Shown: positions 47,685-61,280, numbered from the stretch's first letter. The stretch: 64,000 nt of DNA from Mycoplasmopsis californica (GCF_000695835.1 NZ_CP007521.1:310001-374000); one strand, 5' to 3'. Numbers and translations are program-made. The notes: generated by a model not told the origin, from the sequence alone.

Positions 47685-47707
47685 ATATATTTAATATTGG
47701 AGGATTA

Positions 47708-48334
47708 ATGCTTAAGGTAATTGAACATCCATTAATTTCAATAAAACTAACCGCAATGCGTGATAAAAATGCCGATCACCAAGTTTTTCGTCAAAATTTG
47801 AATGAAATTGCATCATTAATGGTCTATGAAATAATGCGAGATTATAAGGTAAAAAACAAAACTATTTTAACTCCATTAAATGATGAATATGTTGGAGCGA
47901 CTTACGACAAAGAAATTGTAATCGTCCCAATTTTGAGAGCGGGACTAGGTATGACAGAAGGGTTACTGAAATTAATTCCGAATGCTCGTGTGGGTCATAT
48001 TGGTTTATATCGTGATGCTGATACACATGAACCTGAAACATATTTTTATAAAATGCCTGAAGTGCCAAAAGATAGCTACATTTTAGTAGTCGATCCGATG
48101 TTAGCTACTGGCGGATCCGCTGTTGATGCTATTAAAAAACTTAAAAACGATGGATTTAATAATATTCAACTCGTATGTTTAGTCGGAGTTAAAGAAGGTG
48201 TGCAAAATGTGATGAATAATTTTGGCCCTAACTTTAATATATTTTTAGCATCACTTGATCCTGTTTTGAACAGCAAAAAGTATATTGTTCCAGGCCTTGG
48301 TGACGCCGGTGATAGGATATTTGGTACAAAATAA
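47708..48334 (+). CDS. upp: Uracil phosphoribosyltransferase
   Basis: 208 aa. Pyrimidine salvage: uracil plus PRPP gives UMP, essential where de novo synthesis is absent. N-terminus MLKVIEHPLISIKLTAMRDK is typical; VPILRAGLGMTEG is the uracil-binding loop; ILVVDPMLATGGSAV is the PRPP-binding motif; GDAGDRIFGTK is the conserved C-terminus. SD ggagga 6 bases before ATG. The stop overlaps the ATG of the next gene by one base, so the two are coupled. Confidence 0.97.
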   Translation: MLKVIEHPLISIKLTAMRDKNADHQVFRQNLNEIASLMVYEIMRDYKVKNKTILTPLNDEYVGATYDKEIVIVPILRAGLGMTEGLLKLIPNARVGHIGLYRDADTHEPETYFYKMPEVPKDSYILVVDPMLATGGSAVDAIKKLKNDGFNNIQLVCLVGVKEGVQNVMNNFGPNFNIFLASLDPVLNSKKYIVPGLGDAGDRIFGTK

Positions 48335-49032
48335 TGTATTGAAGCTCGCAAATTGTTAAAAAAATAGTTTTAACAGGACTACTTTTAGCTTTATCAATCA
48401 TTGGTGACTTTTTTGGTAAATTTCTGCCTTTCAATTCTTTTTTGAAATTTAATTTATCATTAATTTTCACTTTAAGTGCATTTAGATTTATTGGCATTAG
48501 TTGAGGTATGATTGTTGTCTTTTCGTTGATGATTTTAGGCCCCACTTATTCTTCAGCGGGCTACACTGATATTGGAATTTTAGGTCACGCACTTCTTCTA
48601 TTGGCTCAAACCACGTTTATTTTGTTTTATTTATTGTTTTACAAGTTAATTACAGTTCATTTTCGCTTAAAGCATCATTCTACTAGGGTTAAAGCTGAAT
48701 TAATAGCTAACCCGATCGCTTTAATTATCGCTACCATTTTAGCAACTGTCTTTATGATTGTGGTTAATGTGTTTTTCGCAACTCCAACCTATTTTTATTT
48801 ATTTAAAGCAATCAAATCACCAAATTTTGTAACACTAGCTGCTCAATACGATTCAAAATTTAAAGGATTATTTTTCGGAATACCTAATTATTACCTAGGT
48901 TCTAGTGTTGTTTATGGTCTTTTTAATATTTCTAACTACGCTATAAACTCAGTTCTAATTGTTTTAATTTTGAGAATTGGTGCTAAGGCTAATTTATTTA
49001 CATTGGCACAAAACGCAAAAATAATTTATTAA
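48334..49032 (+). CDS. Putative ECF transporter S component (polytopic membrane protein)
   Basis: 232 aa with about six hydrophobic segments, starting MYWSSQIVKKIVLTGLLLALSIIGDF. The N-terminal pattern (basic start, LALSIIGDFF, then FKFNLSLIFTLSAFRFIGISWGMIV and LGPTYSSAGYTDIGILGHALLLLAQT) resembles substrate-binding S subunits of energy-coupling factor transporters, which pair with EcfA1-A2-T. Translationally coupled to upp, so a pyrimidine or related substrate can be imagined but is not shown. Ends 15 bases before the leuS ATG. Alternative: an unrelated small permease. Confidence 0.5.
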
Positions 49033-49047
49033 TTTTCGGAGGTTTTC

Positions 49048-51379
<2,332 letters not shown>

Positions 51380-51390
<11 letters not shown>

Positions 51391-51405
51391 ATCCCCCTTT
51401 TTTAT
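51380..51405 (+). terminator. Rho-independent terminator of upp-leuS unit
   Basis: AAAGGG / CCCCCTTTTTT with a short AT loop over the leuS stop. Confidence 0.7.
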
Positions 51406-51441
51406 TAAAAAAGAAAATAATTGAAAGTATCTAAAATATTT

Positions 51442-51468
51442 TTAGCACTCCCAGTATTATTGTGCTAA
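51442..51468 (+). promoter_or_regulatory. CIRCE operator (HrcA binding site) of lon
   Basis: TTAGCACTC, 9 bases, TTGTGCTAA: the consensus is TTAGCACTC-N9-GAGTGCTAA, so the left arm is perfect and the right arm has two changes. It lies 31 bases before the lon ATG and overlaps the likely -10 (TAAAAT). HrcA repression relieved by heat is the expected control. CIRCE in front of lon is known in several mycoplasmas. Confidence 0.85.
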
Positions 51469-51499
51469 AATATATCAAAAGAATTGAAAAGAGGGAATT

Positions 51500-54325
51500 A
51501 TGGAAGAAAGATTATTAATTACTAGAATTGGTGACCCTGAATTAAAATCAAACGTTCTATACGGCTATGAAACAAGAACGATACAGGTTAAGCCATATGG
51601 TGAAGTGTGAACTAAAAAATACTTAAATAGCTTAGTAAAAAAAGTTGGTGAAGGCAAGGTTCTTGATACAACTAAAACCACTTCTAAATCTAAAAATAGT
51701 GAGAAGTCGTCTGAATATTTACTTTTGGGTTACCACCCAATTTTTCCTGGTGATCTTTATGATAATAAAACAATTCCAATCGATGAGTTGAAAGTGGAAA
51801 ATATTAGCAGTGTATTGACTTATGCTCAAATTTTGGATGTTGTTAAAATTGAAGAAAACATTTACGAATTTACACTTAAATCTATTGACCGTTATGAATT
51901 GGAGAGTATTATTACTTTACCAGATGAAAGTGGAATTAGCGCAGATAAAATTTTAATTAAAGATATTATTAGAGTGTCGGCAAAACGCTTTCCTCTTGTT
52001 TTACCAGATGAAGAAATACCACAAACTGAGATAGCGATAAGTAGAATTGAAGAAGCTTTGACTGCGCTTGCTAAATCTTCTGTTTGACCTAAAATAGAAC
52101 AACAAATGCTTTTATCCAACCCTTGAAATGATTTATATAAGCAAAATTTGTCCGAAGGTTATAAAACTGCGAAATCAGAAAATGTTGATGATGAATTACC
52201 GACTTATTTCGAGGCTATTTCGCAACTAATTCGTTATTCATTTGCCAATAACTTAACAAAACTAAAAATAATTGAAGCCAAAACATATCTACAACAAGCT
52301 GAAATTTTAACAAATCAAATAATTTGATTTTATAGCTTAATGGAATGAAGTCCCAAAGAAGAAGTTGTATTCAGAAGCATCGCTCTTTTCAAAGAAGCAC
52401 TTAGCGAAGATGGTGAAATGGATGAAATTGCAGAAGCTACATCTTTAAATCCTAAGTCATCTAAAAAAGGCAAAAAATCTACTGACCCTATAAGTGATGC
52501 TATTGTTGAAAATGAATTAAATAAAAAAGTTAAAGATAATTTAGAAAAGCAACAACGCGAGTTCTTATTAAAAGAAAAATTAAAGGTTATTAAAGAAACG
52601 TTACAAGAAGAGTCTAATAATGATGAAGACGATTCTGAATTTGCGAAAAACTCAAAAGATAAAACAAAAGCCAAAATATACCCTGATTCAGTGGTTAAGT
52701 TGATAAAATCAGAGACCAATAAGCTAAAATCAATGATGTCAGGAAGCCCTGATGCAAATATTACAAGTTCGTATGTAAATGTTTTAAAAAGCTTACCGTG
52801 AAGAAAAGTTGAAGTCGAAACTCTTGATATCAATAAAGCTAGAGAAATACTAGATAAAAATCACTATGGTTTAGGAGAAGTTAAAGAACGTATCATTGAG
52901 TATTTATCACTGATTATTAATCACAAAAACATTGCGAAAAATTCTAAAAAAGATGTTTTATTAAACTTTGATGATAATCATCAAATTGACCTAGAATTAT
53001 TTAAAGAAGAAGATCAAAATGCAAAAGTACAAAAAAACTTTAATAATGTTCCTATTTTAACTCTTGTCGGGCCTCCAGGAACTGGAAAAACATCACTTGC
53101 CCGTGCAATTGCCGAAGCATTAAATAAAAGTTACATCAAAATTTCTCTAGGTGGGGTTCATGACGAAAGTGAAATTAGAGGACACAGAAGGACGTATGTT
53201 GGGGCAATGCCAGGTAAAATTATTAAAGCTATTCAAAAAACCGGTGTTTCAAACCCATTAATTTTACTTGATGAAATTGATAAAATGAGTTCGGATTATA
53301 AAGGCGATCCTTCATCAGCTATGCTAGAAGTTTTAGATCCAGAACAAAATACCAAATTCCAGGACAATTACTTGGAACATGAATACGACTTATCGAAGGT
53401 TATGTTTATAGCTACTGCTAACTATTATGAAAATATTCCAAAACCATTGCTAGATCGCGTTGAAATAATTGAATTACACTCATATACAACAAACGAAAAA
53501 ATAAAAATTGCCCGTGAACACTTAATTGACATTGCGATACGTCAATCAGGGCTAACCAAGGACCAGTTTATTATTGAGGATGATGTAATTGAAGCGATAA
53601 TTAAGCATTATACAACTGAGGCTGGAGTCCGTGGCTTAAAACGTCAATTTGATAAAATTGCTCGTAAAATAGTAACCAAGATTGTTGCAGGCGAAAATAT
53701 CAAAGAATTTAAAATCGATAAAGAAACAGCTTTCAAACTACTTGGTACTCCAAAATTCTCGGGCGAGGACAAAATTGGTAAACCGCAAATTGGAGTCGTT
53801 AATGGTCTAGCATACACATCTATCGGTGGAAGCACTTTACAAATTGAGGTTATACCATATCTAAATAAAAATGGTGGATTTAAACTAACAGGTTCGCTTA
53901 AAGATGTTATGAAGGAATCTGCTTCAATTGCATATTCTTTTGTTCGATCAAATGCTAAAAATTTTGGAATTGAGTTTGAATTTGAGAGTAATGAGATTCA
54001 CATTCACGTCCCTGAGGGGGCGGTTCCTAAGGATGGACCAAGTGCCGGAGTTACTTTTACTACAGCACTAATATCAGCACTGACGCAAAAACCAGTTTCT
54101 CAAGATGTTGCAATGACTGGTGAAATTACTTTGAGAGGTCGCGTGCTTGAAATCGGCGGCTTAAAAGAAAAATCATTTGCAGCTTTTAAAAATGGTATTA
54201 AAACAGTGTTTATACCAAAATCAAACGAAAAAAATTTAAAAGATATCCCTGAGGAAGTTTTAAATGCAATTCAATTTGTTCCTGTGGAACATTATCAAGA
54301 AATTTTTGATCATTTATTTAAATAA
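51500..54325 (+). CDS. lon: Lon ATP-dependent protease
   Basis: 941 aa, longer than the 780-820 usual. Degrades misfolded and regulatory proteins in the cytosol; in mycoplasmas it is one of few ATP proteases. The N-terminal substrate domain (1-300) contains a Lys-rich insertion ([15 protein letters not shown]). AAA module: Walker [10 protein letters not shown] near residue 523, Walker B region [10 protein letters not shown], sensor [10 protein letters not shown]. About 35 acidic residues are inserted just before Walker A (around [14 protein letters not shown]). Protease domain: Ser848 in [11 protein letters not shown] and Lys about 890 in [10 protein letters not shown] form the dyad. SD gaggga. 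Controlled by the CIRCE element upstream; a single transcription unit followed by pepO after 48 bases. Confidence 0.96.
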
Positions 54326-54373
54326 TAGATATACTAAAACTAAGATAAAAATCAATATATAAGGAGAATGCTA

Positions 54374-56269
54374 ATGAAATATGAAATTAAAGATAACTTA
54401 TTTCAGGCTGTAAATGCCGAATGATTAGCGGAAAATAAAATACCAGACGACAAAAGCTCTATTGGCGAATTTACTGTTTTGCACATTAAAAATGAAAGAA
54501 TGATGCAAAGATTGGCAGATAAATTAGTTGAACAACTAAATAAAAATGAATTAAGTGAGCAAACCACAATTAATTTTGCGAAGTTTTATGCTTTAACAAA
54601 AAATTTTGATTCTCGTGAAGAAAAAAATATTCAGCCACTAAAACCATTTTTTGATGAAATTATAAATTTAAAGGATTTAGATGAATTAAAATCTAAATAT
54701 GTGGAATATTCTCTTCGTGGATACACTTTACCAATCGATTATGGCGTTACAACTGATTTTATGGATTCTAGAATTCAAACATTACATTTTGCTATTGCTG
54801 ACCACATTTTACCTGATAAATCGCACTATGACATTCCAAGAGTTAAAACCAAGTTTTTGCGTACTTATAAATCAATGGCAAAATCATTACTTATTCCATA
54901 CTTGCAAGATGCACAAAAAGTTAGAAATCTAATTAATTTAGCGCTTAAATACGATAAATTAATTGCCAAATATTCATTAACATCTCTTGAAAAAGTTAAA
55001 TATACCGAATTATATAAACCGTTTAAATTAGAAAAAATAGCATCAAAAACTAAAAATTTTGATTTCAACAGTGTTATTTCACAATCAATTGCAAAACCTG
55101 TAGACAAAATAATATTTAGCGATACTAAATTTGCGCGTAATATTGACAAATTATTCAATGAAAATGTTTTTGAACAAATTAAAGCATGATTAGCTATTAA
55201 TTTAGTATTGAAATTTTCAAAATATCTTGATCAAAAAACAAGAAACACAGCCGAAAAATATTCGCTATCAATTAGTGGTCAATCTAAGCCAACAAATAAA
55301 CGAAAACACGCTCTTCAATTAGCGCTAAGCTATTTCTCAATTCCGATCGGAACAATTCTTGCTAAAAAAATATTAGGACCAAAAAGTAAAAAAAATATTG
55401 AAAAAATGGTTGTTCATATGATTGATATCTACAAACATAAACTTCAATCTAATGAGTGATTAAGTCAGGCGACAATTGATAAGGCCATTCTAAAACTAAG
55501 TACTTTAGGCGTTCATATTGGTTATCCAAACGAGTTCAAGCCATACTATCCAGAACTTAAAGTTACTAGCGATTCAATAATTGAAAATGTCTTTGAATTC
55601 AACAAAGTTGTTGCAAAGTATAGCTTATCCCAATATAAAGAACCGGTTAATAAAAACCTATGAGGAATGGCTCCACACATTGTTAATGCATACTACAACC
55701 CATCAATGAACCATATTGTCTTTCCGGCAGGTATTTTAGCGGGAGCGTTTTATTCAAGTAAACAAAGCTCTGCTGAAAACTACGGCGGAATAGGAGCTGT
55801 AATAGCCCATGAGATTTCTCACGCTTTCGACAACAACGGTGCTAACTTTGACGAAAACGGAAATTTAAAAATGTGATGAACAGAATCGGATTTCGCTAAA
55901 TTTAAAGAGCGAACAAAAGGAATGATCAATTTATTTCAAGGTGCTAAAATCGAACACGGAGCCTGCAATGGTGAATTAACAGTTTCAGAAAATATTGCCG
56001 ATGCCGGGGGATTAGGTTGTGCGTTAGAAGCAGCAAAAATGGAACCTGATTATGATGCACAAAAATTCTTTATTAATTGAGCTAAAATATGAAAAGGTAA
56101 ATATAAACCAGAATTAGCGGCAAGACTTTTAGAACAAGATCCTCATGCCCCTGTTGAGTTAAGAGCTAACATCCAAGCGGCCAATCGTGAAGAATTTGCC
56201 CAAGCTTTCAATATTAAAGAAGGCGATGGGATGTATATTGAGCCATCAAAACGAGTAAAAATTTGATAA
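54374..56269 (+). CDS. pepO: M13-family metallopeptidase (PepO-like)
   Basis: 631 aa zinc oligopeptidase of the neprilysin/PepO family. HExxH is [13 protein letters not shown] near residue 480, the second motif SENIADAGG supplies the Glu/Asp ligands, [18 protein letters not shown] precedes (the NAYY family motif), and the protein ends in KRVKIW with a UGA Trp at the C-terminus, as typical. The N-terminal half is helical ([16 protein letters not shown] start). No signal peptide or membrane segment, so it acts in the cytosol like lactococcal PepO, probably finishing peptides made by Lon or imported by Opp. SD aaggag with ATG 54374. A hairpin terminator follows. Confidence 0.93.
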
Positions 56270-56278
56270 ATTAGTAAA

Positions 56279-56324
56279 ACAAAAACATAGCTTAATTATA
56301 TTTTTTAAGCTATGTTTTTTGTTT
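56279..56324. terminator. Bidirectional terminator between pepO and lipoprotein
   Basis: ACATAGCTTA / TAAGCTATGT with an AT-rich loop and T runs on both strands (TTTTTTGTTT on plus, TTTTTGTTTT on minus). Confidence 0.85.
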
Positions 56325-56404
56325 AATGCTTATACGAAAAATTATAGTTAATTAGTTTAAATGTCAGGAGAAAATATCGCTTTGATTCGATTAAGTCATT
56401 AACT

Positions 56405-57928
56405 TTATCTACGGTGATTAACCTTCTTAGAAGCAATAATTTCTTTAATTTCTTCAGTAGCTTTTCTAACTTCTTCCGTACTTGATGTAAAGGAAATTTT
56501 ATCTTTAATATTTTCCACTTTTCGACGATCTTCTACATCATAAGTAAAGCCTCATCCATCCACAACTTCCTTATAATACACATACATTTCTTGCCCCGCT
56601 TTAATTCGTTCATTAATAAGGGCAATTTGTTGCTCTAGGAATAAAATTCCTTTGAAATAATTAATGTAATTTTTATCGCTTTGGATTAATTTTCCTATTT
56701 TATCTCGAATGCGTGCTGAATAACCATATTTTTCGAATGATGCAATATTTTTTTGATTGGTTAATAAAGTTACATAAATTCGTGCATAAACTTCATTTTT
56801 ACTTATTAATTCGCCCATTTCATAATGTTTTGGCTCCGGAATTAAATTATCAATATTAAAGTTTTTGTTTAAAAATAAACTTACTTTTAAAGCTTGATAG
56901 CCTTTGTGAAAAACTTCTCTTGTGATATTTTGTTGCAATCCTTGATTTACTTCTTCTTCAATAGCGCTAACATTTATTTCCTTAAAGTTTTCCTTAATAT
57001 GATTTAAAAGAATCAAATAATCCTCTCTAAATACTAGAGGTTCAATCCGTGCAATATAAAATAATTCCAGTTCTTTGTCAGCGAGTTTTACGTGATCATA
57101 ATTTTTAAGTGGAGCATTAATTAAACGTCCTTTTATTTCTTCTAATCTAGCTAAAATTTGATCTTTGTCGACTTCCAATAGAGGATCATTAGGTTTTGCA
57201 GCAATCAAACGGGTATAAAAATCGTTAATTTGGTTATAACGTTTTCAATATGGCAGTTTAAATTCTTCAAATTTTTCTTTTTGCAGCTCATTCACATAGT
57301 TTTGGTATTGTTTGGTTTGGTGTAATGATTTCACTTTTTTAATTAAATGATTAAAATGCTTAAAGTCAATACTTTTATTACCGCGGCTTACGACAGGTTT
57401 TTTCTTATATTTTTGAATGAATTTAGCAAATTCTTGATTATTAGCTTTATCGAAAATAGCCCTAACTTTTTCAAGAAGGCCTTTCTCTAAAATTAATTTA
57501 CTTTTTTCTATTTTATCTTTGGAACCGTGTTTTTTAGGTTTTTCGGTTTTTAGATGAGTTCAAGTGTCGATTTCAGGATCGTCAATATCGTTATGGTGTT
57601 CAAAAATTTTTGTTTCAATAATTTGTTGTGCATGCAATATTAAATTTTGTACGTCGCCTTCATCAGTCAATTTGTGATAAAAATCTGTGTTTTTAATTTG
57701 TTGAATTTCCTGAAGGATATCTCTTGCAACTGCTTTTTCTTTTTCTGTTGAAAAATTTTGTTGCAATTCAAGAGTTAATTCTTCAATGTATTTATCGAAT
57801 TTAGTTTGATATTTTTTCCGTTGTTCTTGTTTGTTTTTAACTATTGAGCAAGCGCTAATGGCAACTATCGCTGAGATTACAGCGACGCCGCCCAGTGTTC
57901 CTAAAATTATTTTGTTTCTTTTTTTCAT
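56405..57928 (-). CDS. Lipoprotein, helical, function unknown
   Basis: 507 aa. Signal MKKRNKIILGTLGGVAVISAIVAISAC with lipobox ISAC (lipidated Cys 27). The mature part is almost wholly charged alpha-helix (KKYQTKFDKYIEELTLELQQ), with several Tyr/Phe-rich helices near the C-terminus (IRDKIGKLIQSDKNYINYF, YVYYKEVVDGWGF) and a Lys-rich end SKKVNHRR. Three UGA Trp join the frame pieces (DTWTHL, LPYWKRY, GWGF). SD ggagtg 8 bases before the ATG. No domain recognised; the position after pepO and before a hydrolase gives no functional hint. Probably surface exposed. Confidence 0.8.
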
Positions 57929-58087
57929 TTATCACTCCATATTAAATTTTATCATTTAGTCAATTCCATATAAAAAAGGTTTCATATCGTTTCAATATAT
58001 TAATTATTGAAATATTGATTTATTCTATGTAGAATTAGCTATATTAAATTATTAAATTTAATATTATTTTGTGTCATCAGTGAAAAA

Positions 58088-58120
58088 ATTATTAAAAAAA
58101 CAACCAAATAATGGTTGTTA
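58088..58120 (-). terminator. Rho-independent terminator of hydrolase
   Basis: On the minus strand AACAACCA-TTATT-TGGTTGTT followed by TTTTTTAATAATTTT, about 70 bases past the stop. Confidence 0.8.
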
Positions 58121-58189
58121 AAATCAAAAGAGCGTTTTTTAACTAAGTCTATCAGCATTTATTCATTTTTGGAAAACAGACAATGCTGG

Positions 58190-59002
58190 CTATTTATTTA
58201 AAAATTCGACCAATACGTTACTAAATTGATTTCAGTTATCTATTCATATGTTGTGACCAGCATCTTTAATGACAAATGGAATAATTTTTTCATTCAATTT
58301 TTTATAATGGTTATTGCAAATTTCAACATTAACTATTCCATCGTGATCTCCATTGATTAATGCACACGGAACTGCAATAGAGGCTATACCTAAATCCACC
58401 ACTTCTTGATTATGTTCTTCTGGCATACGAGAACCTCATTGATATATGACATCTAATCTTCGTTGTGTCGATTCACTTTGGTAATATTGTTTCATTTGAT
58501 CAGTAAGCTGTTCATTTTGCAAGATAATTTCTGGATTTTTTAAGAGTATAGGAACAAGTTTTGTATATTCTTCATATGTCCGTGGGAAAAACAAAGGTCA
58601 AAGGTGTCTGAATATTAACATTGTTCTATTCATAGGAGCGATTAAAACAACTTTATCAAGTATTTTAAATTCTTGCAAAATTGAAGCGGCCATCGAGGCG
58701 ATTCCCCCGCCCATTGAATGTCCAATTAGTGTAACATTTTGCAGGTTAAATGTTTGCGCAAAATGGGCGACAATATCTTTAAAAGATTCCATATTCATTA
58801 ATTCTGGAGCAATTTCACTATTTCCGTGAGATGGCATATTAATTGCGCAGATGTTATAGTCTTTAGAAAGAAGTTGGATTATCGGTTCAAAAACAATAAA
58901 ATTTGAAGAAAATCCATGAATAAATAATGCAGTTTTGTGCTTATTATTATTTTGAATTAAAATTTCTATTTTGCGGTTTTTAAATGTTATGTAGTTTATC
59001 AT
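58190..59002 (-). CDS. Alpha/beta hydrolase (esterase/lipase-like)
   Basis: 270 aa cytoplasmic alpha/beta-hydrolase. Oxyanion motif FIHGFSSN, nucleophile elbow LIGHSMGGG (Ser), acid NGDHDGIV, and catalytic His in KDAGHNIW, all in the right order with a lid of about 100 residues (PLFFPRTYEEY to RRLDVIY) between Ser and Asp. Family members are esterases, lipases or thioesterases; the substrate cannot be told, and several mycoplasma paralogues are annotated as esterase/lipase. SD aaggaat before ATG. UGA Trp in RHLWPLF, YQWGSR and the tail WIDNWNQF. Single transcription unit. Confidence 0.88.
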
Positions 59003-59162
59003 ATTAATTCCTTATCATTATTATGAGAATTATATTACAAGATAAAAACTTCAAATATTATTTGTGCTTTTTTATTCATTGAATCATATTTTTGACTAAA
59101 ACTACTCTTTTTATATTGAAATAAGGAAAATTAATATAACGTAAATACATTGAAAATATTAT
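59003..59162. other. Divergent intergenic region hydrolase/rpsB
   Basis: No gene seen. Contains the promoter of the minus-strand hydrolase gene; the rpsB promoter and leader follow. Confidence 0.45.
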
Positions 59163-59190
59163 TTGATTTTTTAAATTTTTAATTTATAAT
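59163..59190 (+). promoter_or_regulatory. Promoter of rpsB-tsf
   Basis: TTGATT (59163-59168), 16 bases, TATAAT (59185-59190). Transcription would start near 59197, giving a leader of about 125 nt that contains the structured element. Confidence 0.5.
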
Positions 59191-59235
59191 TAAAAAGAAT
59201 TTTTATATTAAAATTTGATATCAAATAAAATCACT

Positions 59236-59290
59236 AATGCGGATTCGCTTGGGTGTGCCCCCAGAAAGGGTGCTAGGCGTTAGAAACATT
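59236..59290 (+). promoter_or_regulatory. Structured GC-rich leader of rpsB, candidate S2 autoregulatory RNA
   Basis: An island of GC-rich sequence in an AT-rich leader. Nested pairing: AATG (59236-59239) with CATT (59287-59290), CGC (59246-59248) with GCG (59277-59279), and GCCCCC (59257-59262) with GGGTGC (59268-59273, one mismatch) around loop AGAAA. No T run follows, so it is not a terminator. Ribosomal protein operons often carry such leaders for feedback by the encoded protein. Confidence 0.45.
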
Positions 59291-59322
59291 AGGAAGAACA
59301 ACAAACTAAAGGAATTATTACA

Positions 59323-60264
59323 ATGACAGATACAGTCGAAAAAAAAGAAGTTGTTGCAAATGAAGCAACAACAAAAAAAGTTGATGAAAAAGCAAAAGAA
59401 GTTAAAACATCAATTGTTTCAAAAGAAAAACTACTAGAAGCAGGTGCTTATTTTGGGCACAGAGCTAGTCAATGAAACCCAAAAATGAAAGATTACCTAT
59501 ACCCACAACTAAAAAGAGGTATTCACATCATTAATACAGCGGTTACAACTCAAAGGCTTGAATTTGCTTACAATTTAATTAATAAATTTGTAGCTAAAAA
59601 CCCACGTGCTCAATTCATTTTTGTTGGTACTAAAAAACAAGCGAAAGAGACCATTAAAGAAAATGCTATCAGAACAGGTAGTTTCTACGTTGTTGATAGA
59701 TGATTGGGCGGTACTCTAACTAACTCAAGTACAATCTTCAAAAGAGTTAGTGCAATGGAAGAATTAGAAGAAAAAGCTGCAAACAACTTTGAAGGCTATG
59801 GCTATGTTAAAAAAGAAAAATTAGATCTTCAAAAAAAATTAGATAAACTACACAAAAACCTAGACGGAATTAGAAATATGCGTGGTTTGCCTACATTCAT
59901 GATTGTTGCTGACCCTAATGAAGATGAAATTGCAGTTAAAGAAGCTCGTAAAAAAGGTGTTAAAGTTATTGGTATTTTGGACTCTAACTCAAACCCTGAT
60001 GCAGTTGATTTTGGAATTCCTGCAAATGACGATTCAGCTAAAAGTATTAATCTAATTATTACTATTTTAGCGGATGCAATAGTTACTGCTCGTGGCGGAA
60101 AAGCTAAATACGCATATCGTCCTGATGCAGAAATTGAACTTCCTAAATATGAACCAGATCCAAAAACAATAATTAAAAGAGAACGTAGAGGTTTCTTCAA
60201 AAGAGGCGATATGTCAGCTGAAACAACAGAAACTGCTACAACAACCTCGGAAAAAGGAGAATAA
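59323..60264 (+). CDS. rpsB: 30S ribosomal protein S2
   Basis: 313 aa. S2 binds 16S rRNA late in assembly and holds S1-type mRNA contacts. Core motifs: [19 protein letters not shown] (UGA Trp), [50 protein letters not shown] (UGA Trp) and [20 protein letters not shown]. An N-terminal extension of about 30 residues ([21 protein letters not shown]) and a C-terminal tail ([15 protein letters not shown]) are longer than in E. coli. SD aaagga. Co-transcribed with tsf two bases later. Confidence 0.97.
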
Positions 60265-60266
60265 TT

Positions 60267-61151
60267 ATGGCTAATCAATTAGCTCTTATTAAAGAAGTTC
60301 GTGAACGCACAGGCGGCGGAATGATTGATGTCAAAAAAGCTTTAGAGGCGTCAGAATGAGATGTTGAAAAAGCAATTATTTGATTAAAAAGCAATGGCAA
60401 AATTAAGGCCGCTAAAAAAGCAGGGCGTGTTTCTGCCGAAGGTCTTGTTGCTGTAGCATCAAAAGACAACAAAGCAATTATGCTAGAAGTTAACTCAGAA
60501 ACTGATTTTGTTGCTAAAAATGAAGATTTTAGAAAATTAGTTGAAAGATTTAGCTCAATTCTTTTAAATTCTCAAGCGCAAACTGTGGAAGAATTCTTAG
60601 CTGTTAAAGAAGGTTCAGAAACTGTTGAATCAATTTTAGAAGATGCAACAGCAACAATTGGAGAAAAACTAAGTATTCGTCGTTTTGAAAGAATTCAAGC
60701 AAGCGAAGGAGAAACAATTGGTGCTTTTGCTCACGTAAATGGACAAATAGCAGCTCTTGTTAAAGTCGAAGGCTCAAATGAAGAAGTGGCAAGAAATGTA
60801 GCGATGCATACAGCTGCTATGAAACCTGAATTTATTTTTGTTGAAGAAGTCCCTGCTGAAAGAATCGAAACATTTAAAGCAGAATTTGTTAAACCCGCTA
60901 ACTTTGATTCAAAACCTGCTAACATTCAAGAAAATATCATTAACGGTTCATTAAATAAAAAGTTAGCAGATATAGTTTTAGTTAAACAAGGCTTTATGAT
61001 GGAAGAAAGTGTTTCAATTGAAAAATACCTATCACAACACAATTTAGAACTTATCAAAGCTGTTCGTTACGGCGTTGGTGAAGGTATAGAAAAACGTCAA
61101 GACGATTTTGCTGCTGAAGTTGAAGCACAAATGGCAAAAGCTAAGCAATAA
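60267..61151 (+). CDS. tsf: Elongation factor Ts
   Basis: 294 aa. Guanine-nucleotide exchange factor of EF-Tu. N-terminal UBA-like helix bundle MANQLALIKEVRERTGGGM with VKKALEASEWDVEKAIIWLK (two UGA Trp), then the TDFVAKNEDF signature of the core (EVNSETDFVAKN), and GEGIEKRQDDFAAEVEAQ at the end. Starts 2 bases after rpsB, with the SD inside the end of rpsB (aaaggaga). The terminator that follows has been split from its downstream sequence by an insertion sequence. Confidence 0.97.
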
Positions 61152-61156
61152 TTTAA

Positions 61157-61183
61157 AATATCTTGGTTTTAATCCAAGATATT
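61157..61183 (+). terminator. tsf terminator, left copy (target duplication of IS)
   Basis: Perfect inverted repeat AATATCTTGG / CCAAGATATT with TTTTAAT loop. The identical 27 bp recur at 62601-62627. In this copy the T run that should follow is replaced by CCTAAATAG of the insertion sequence, so termination may be weakened. Confidence 0.85.
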
Positions 61184-61191
61184 CCTAAATA

Positions 61192-61211
61192 GTAAGTTCA
61201 AGTGCAACACA
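61192..61211 (+). repeat. IS left terminal inverted repeat
   Basis: GTAAGTTCAAGTGCAACACA, exact reverse complement of 62573-62592. Confidence 0.92.
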
Positions 61212-61280
61212 TGCGCTTGGCTTTTTTATTTTAACATTTTAATGATTTTTTTCTCATTTTTTGCAAATAGTAGTTACTAT

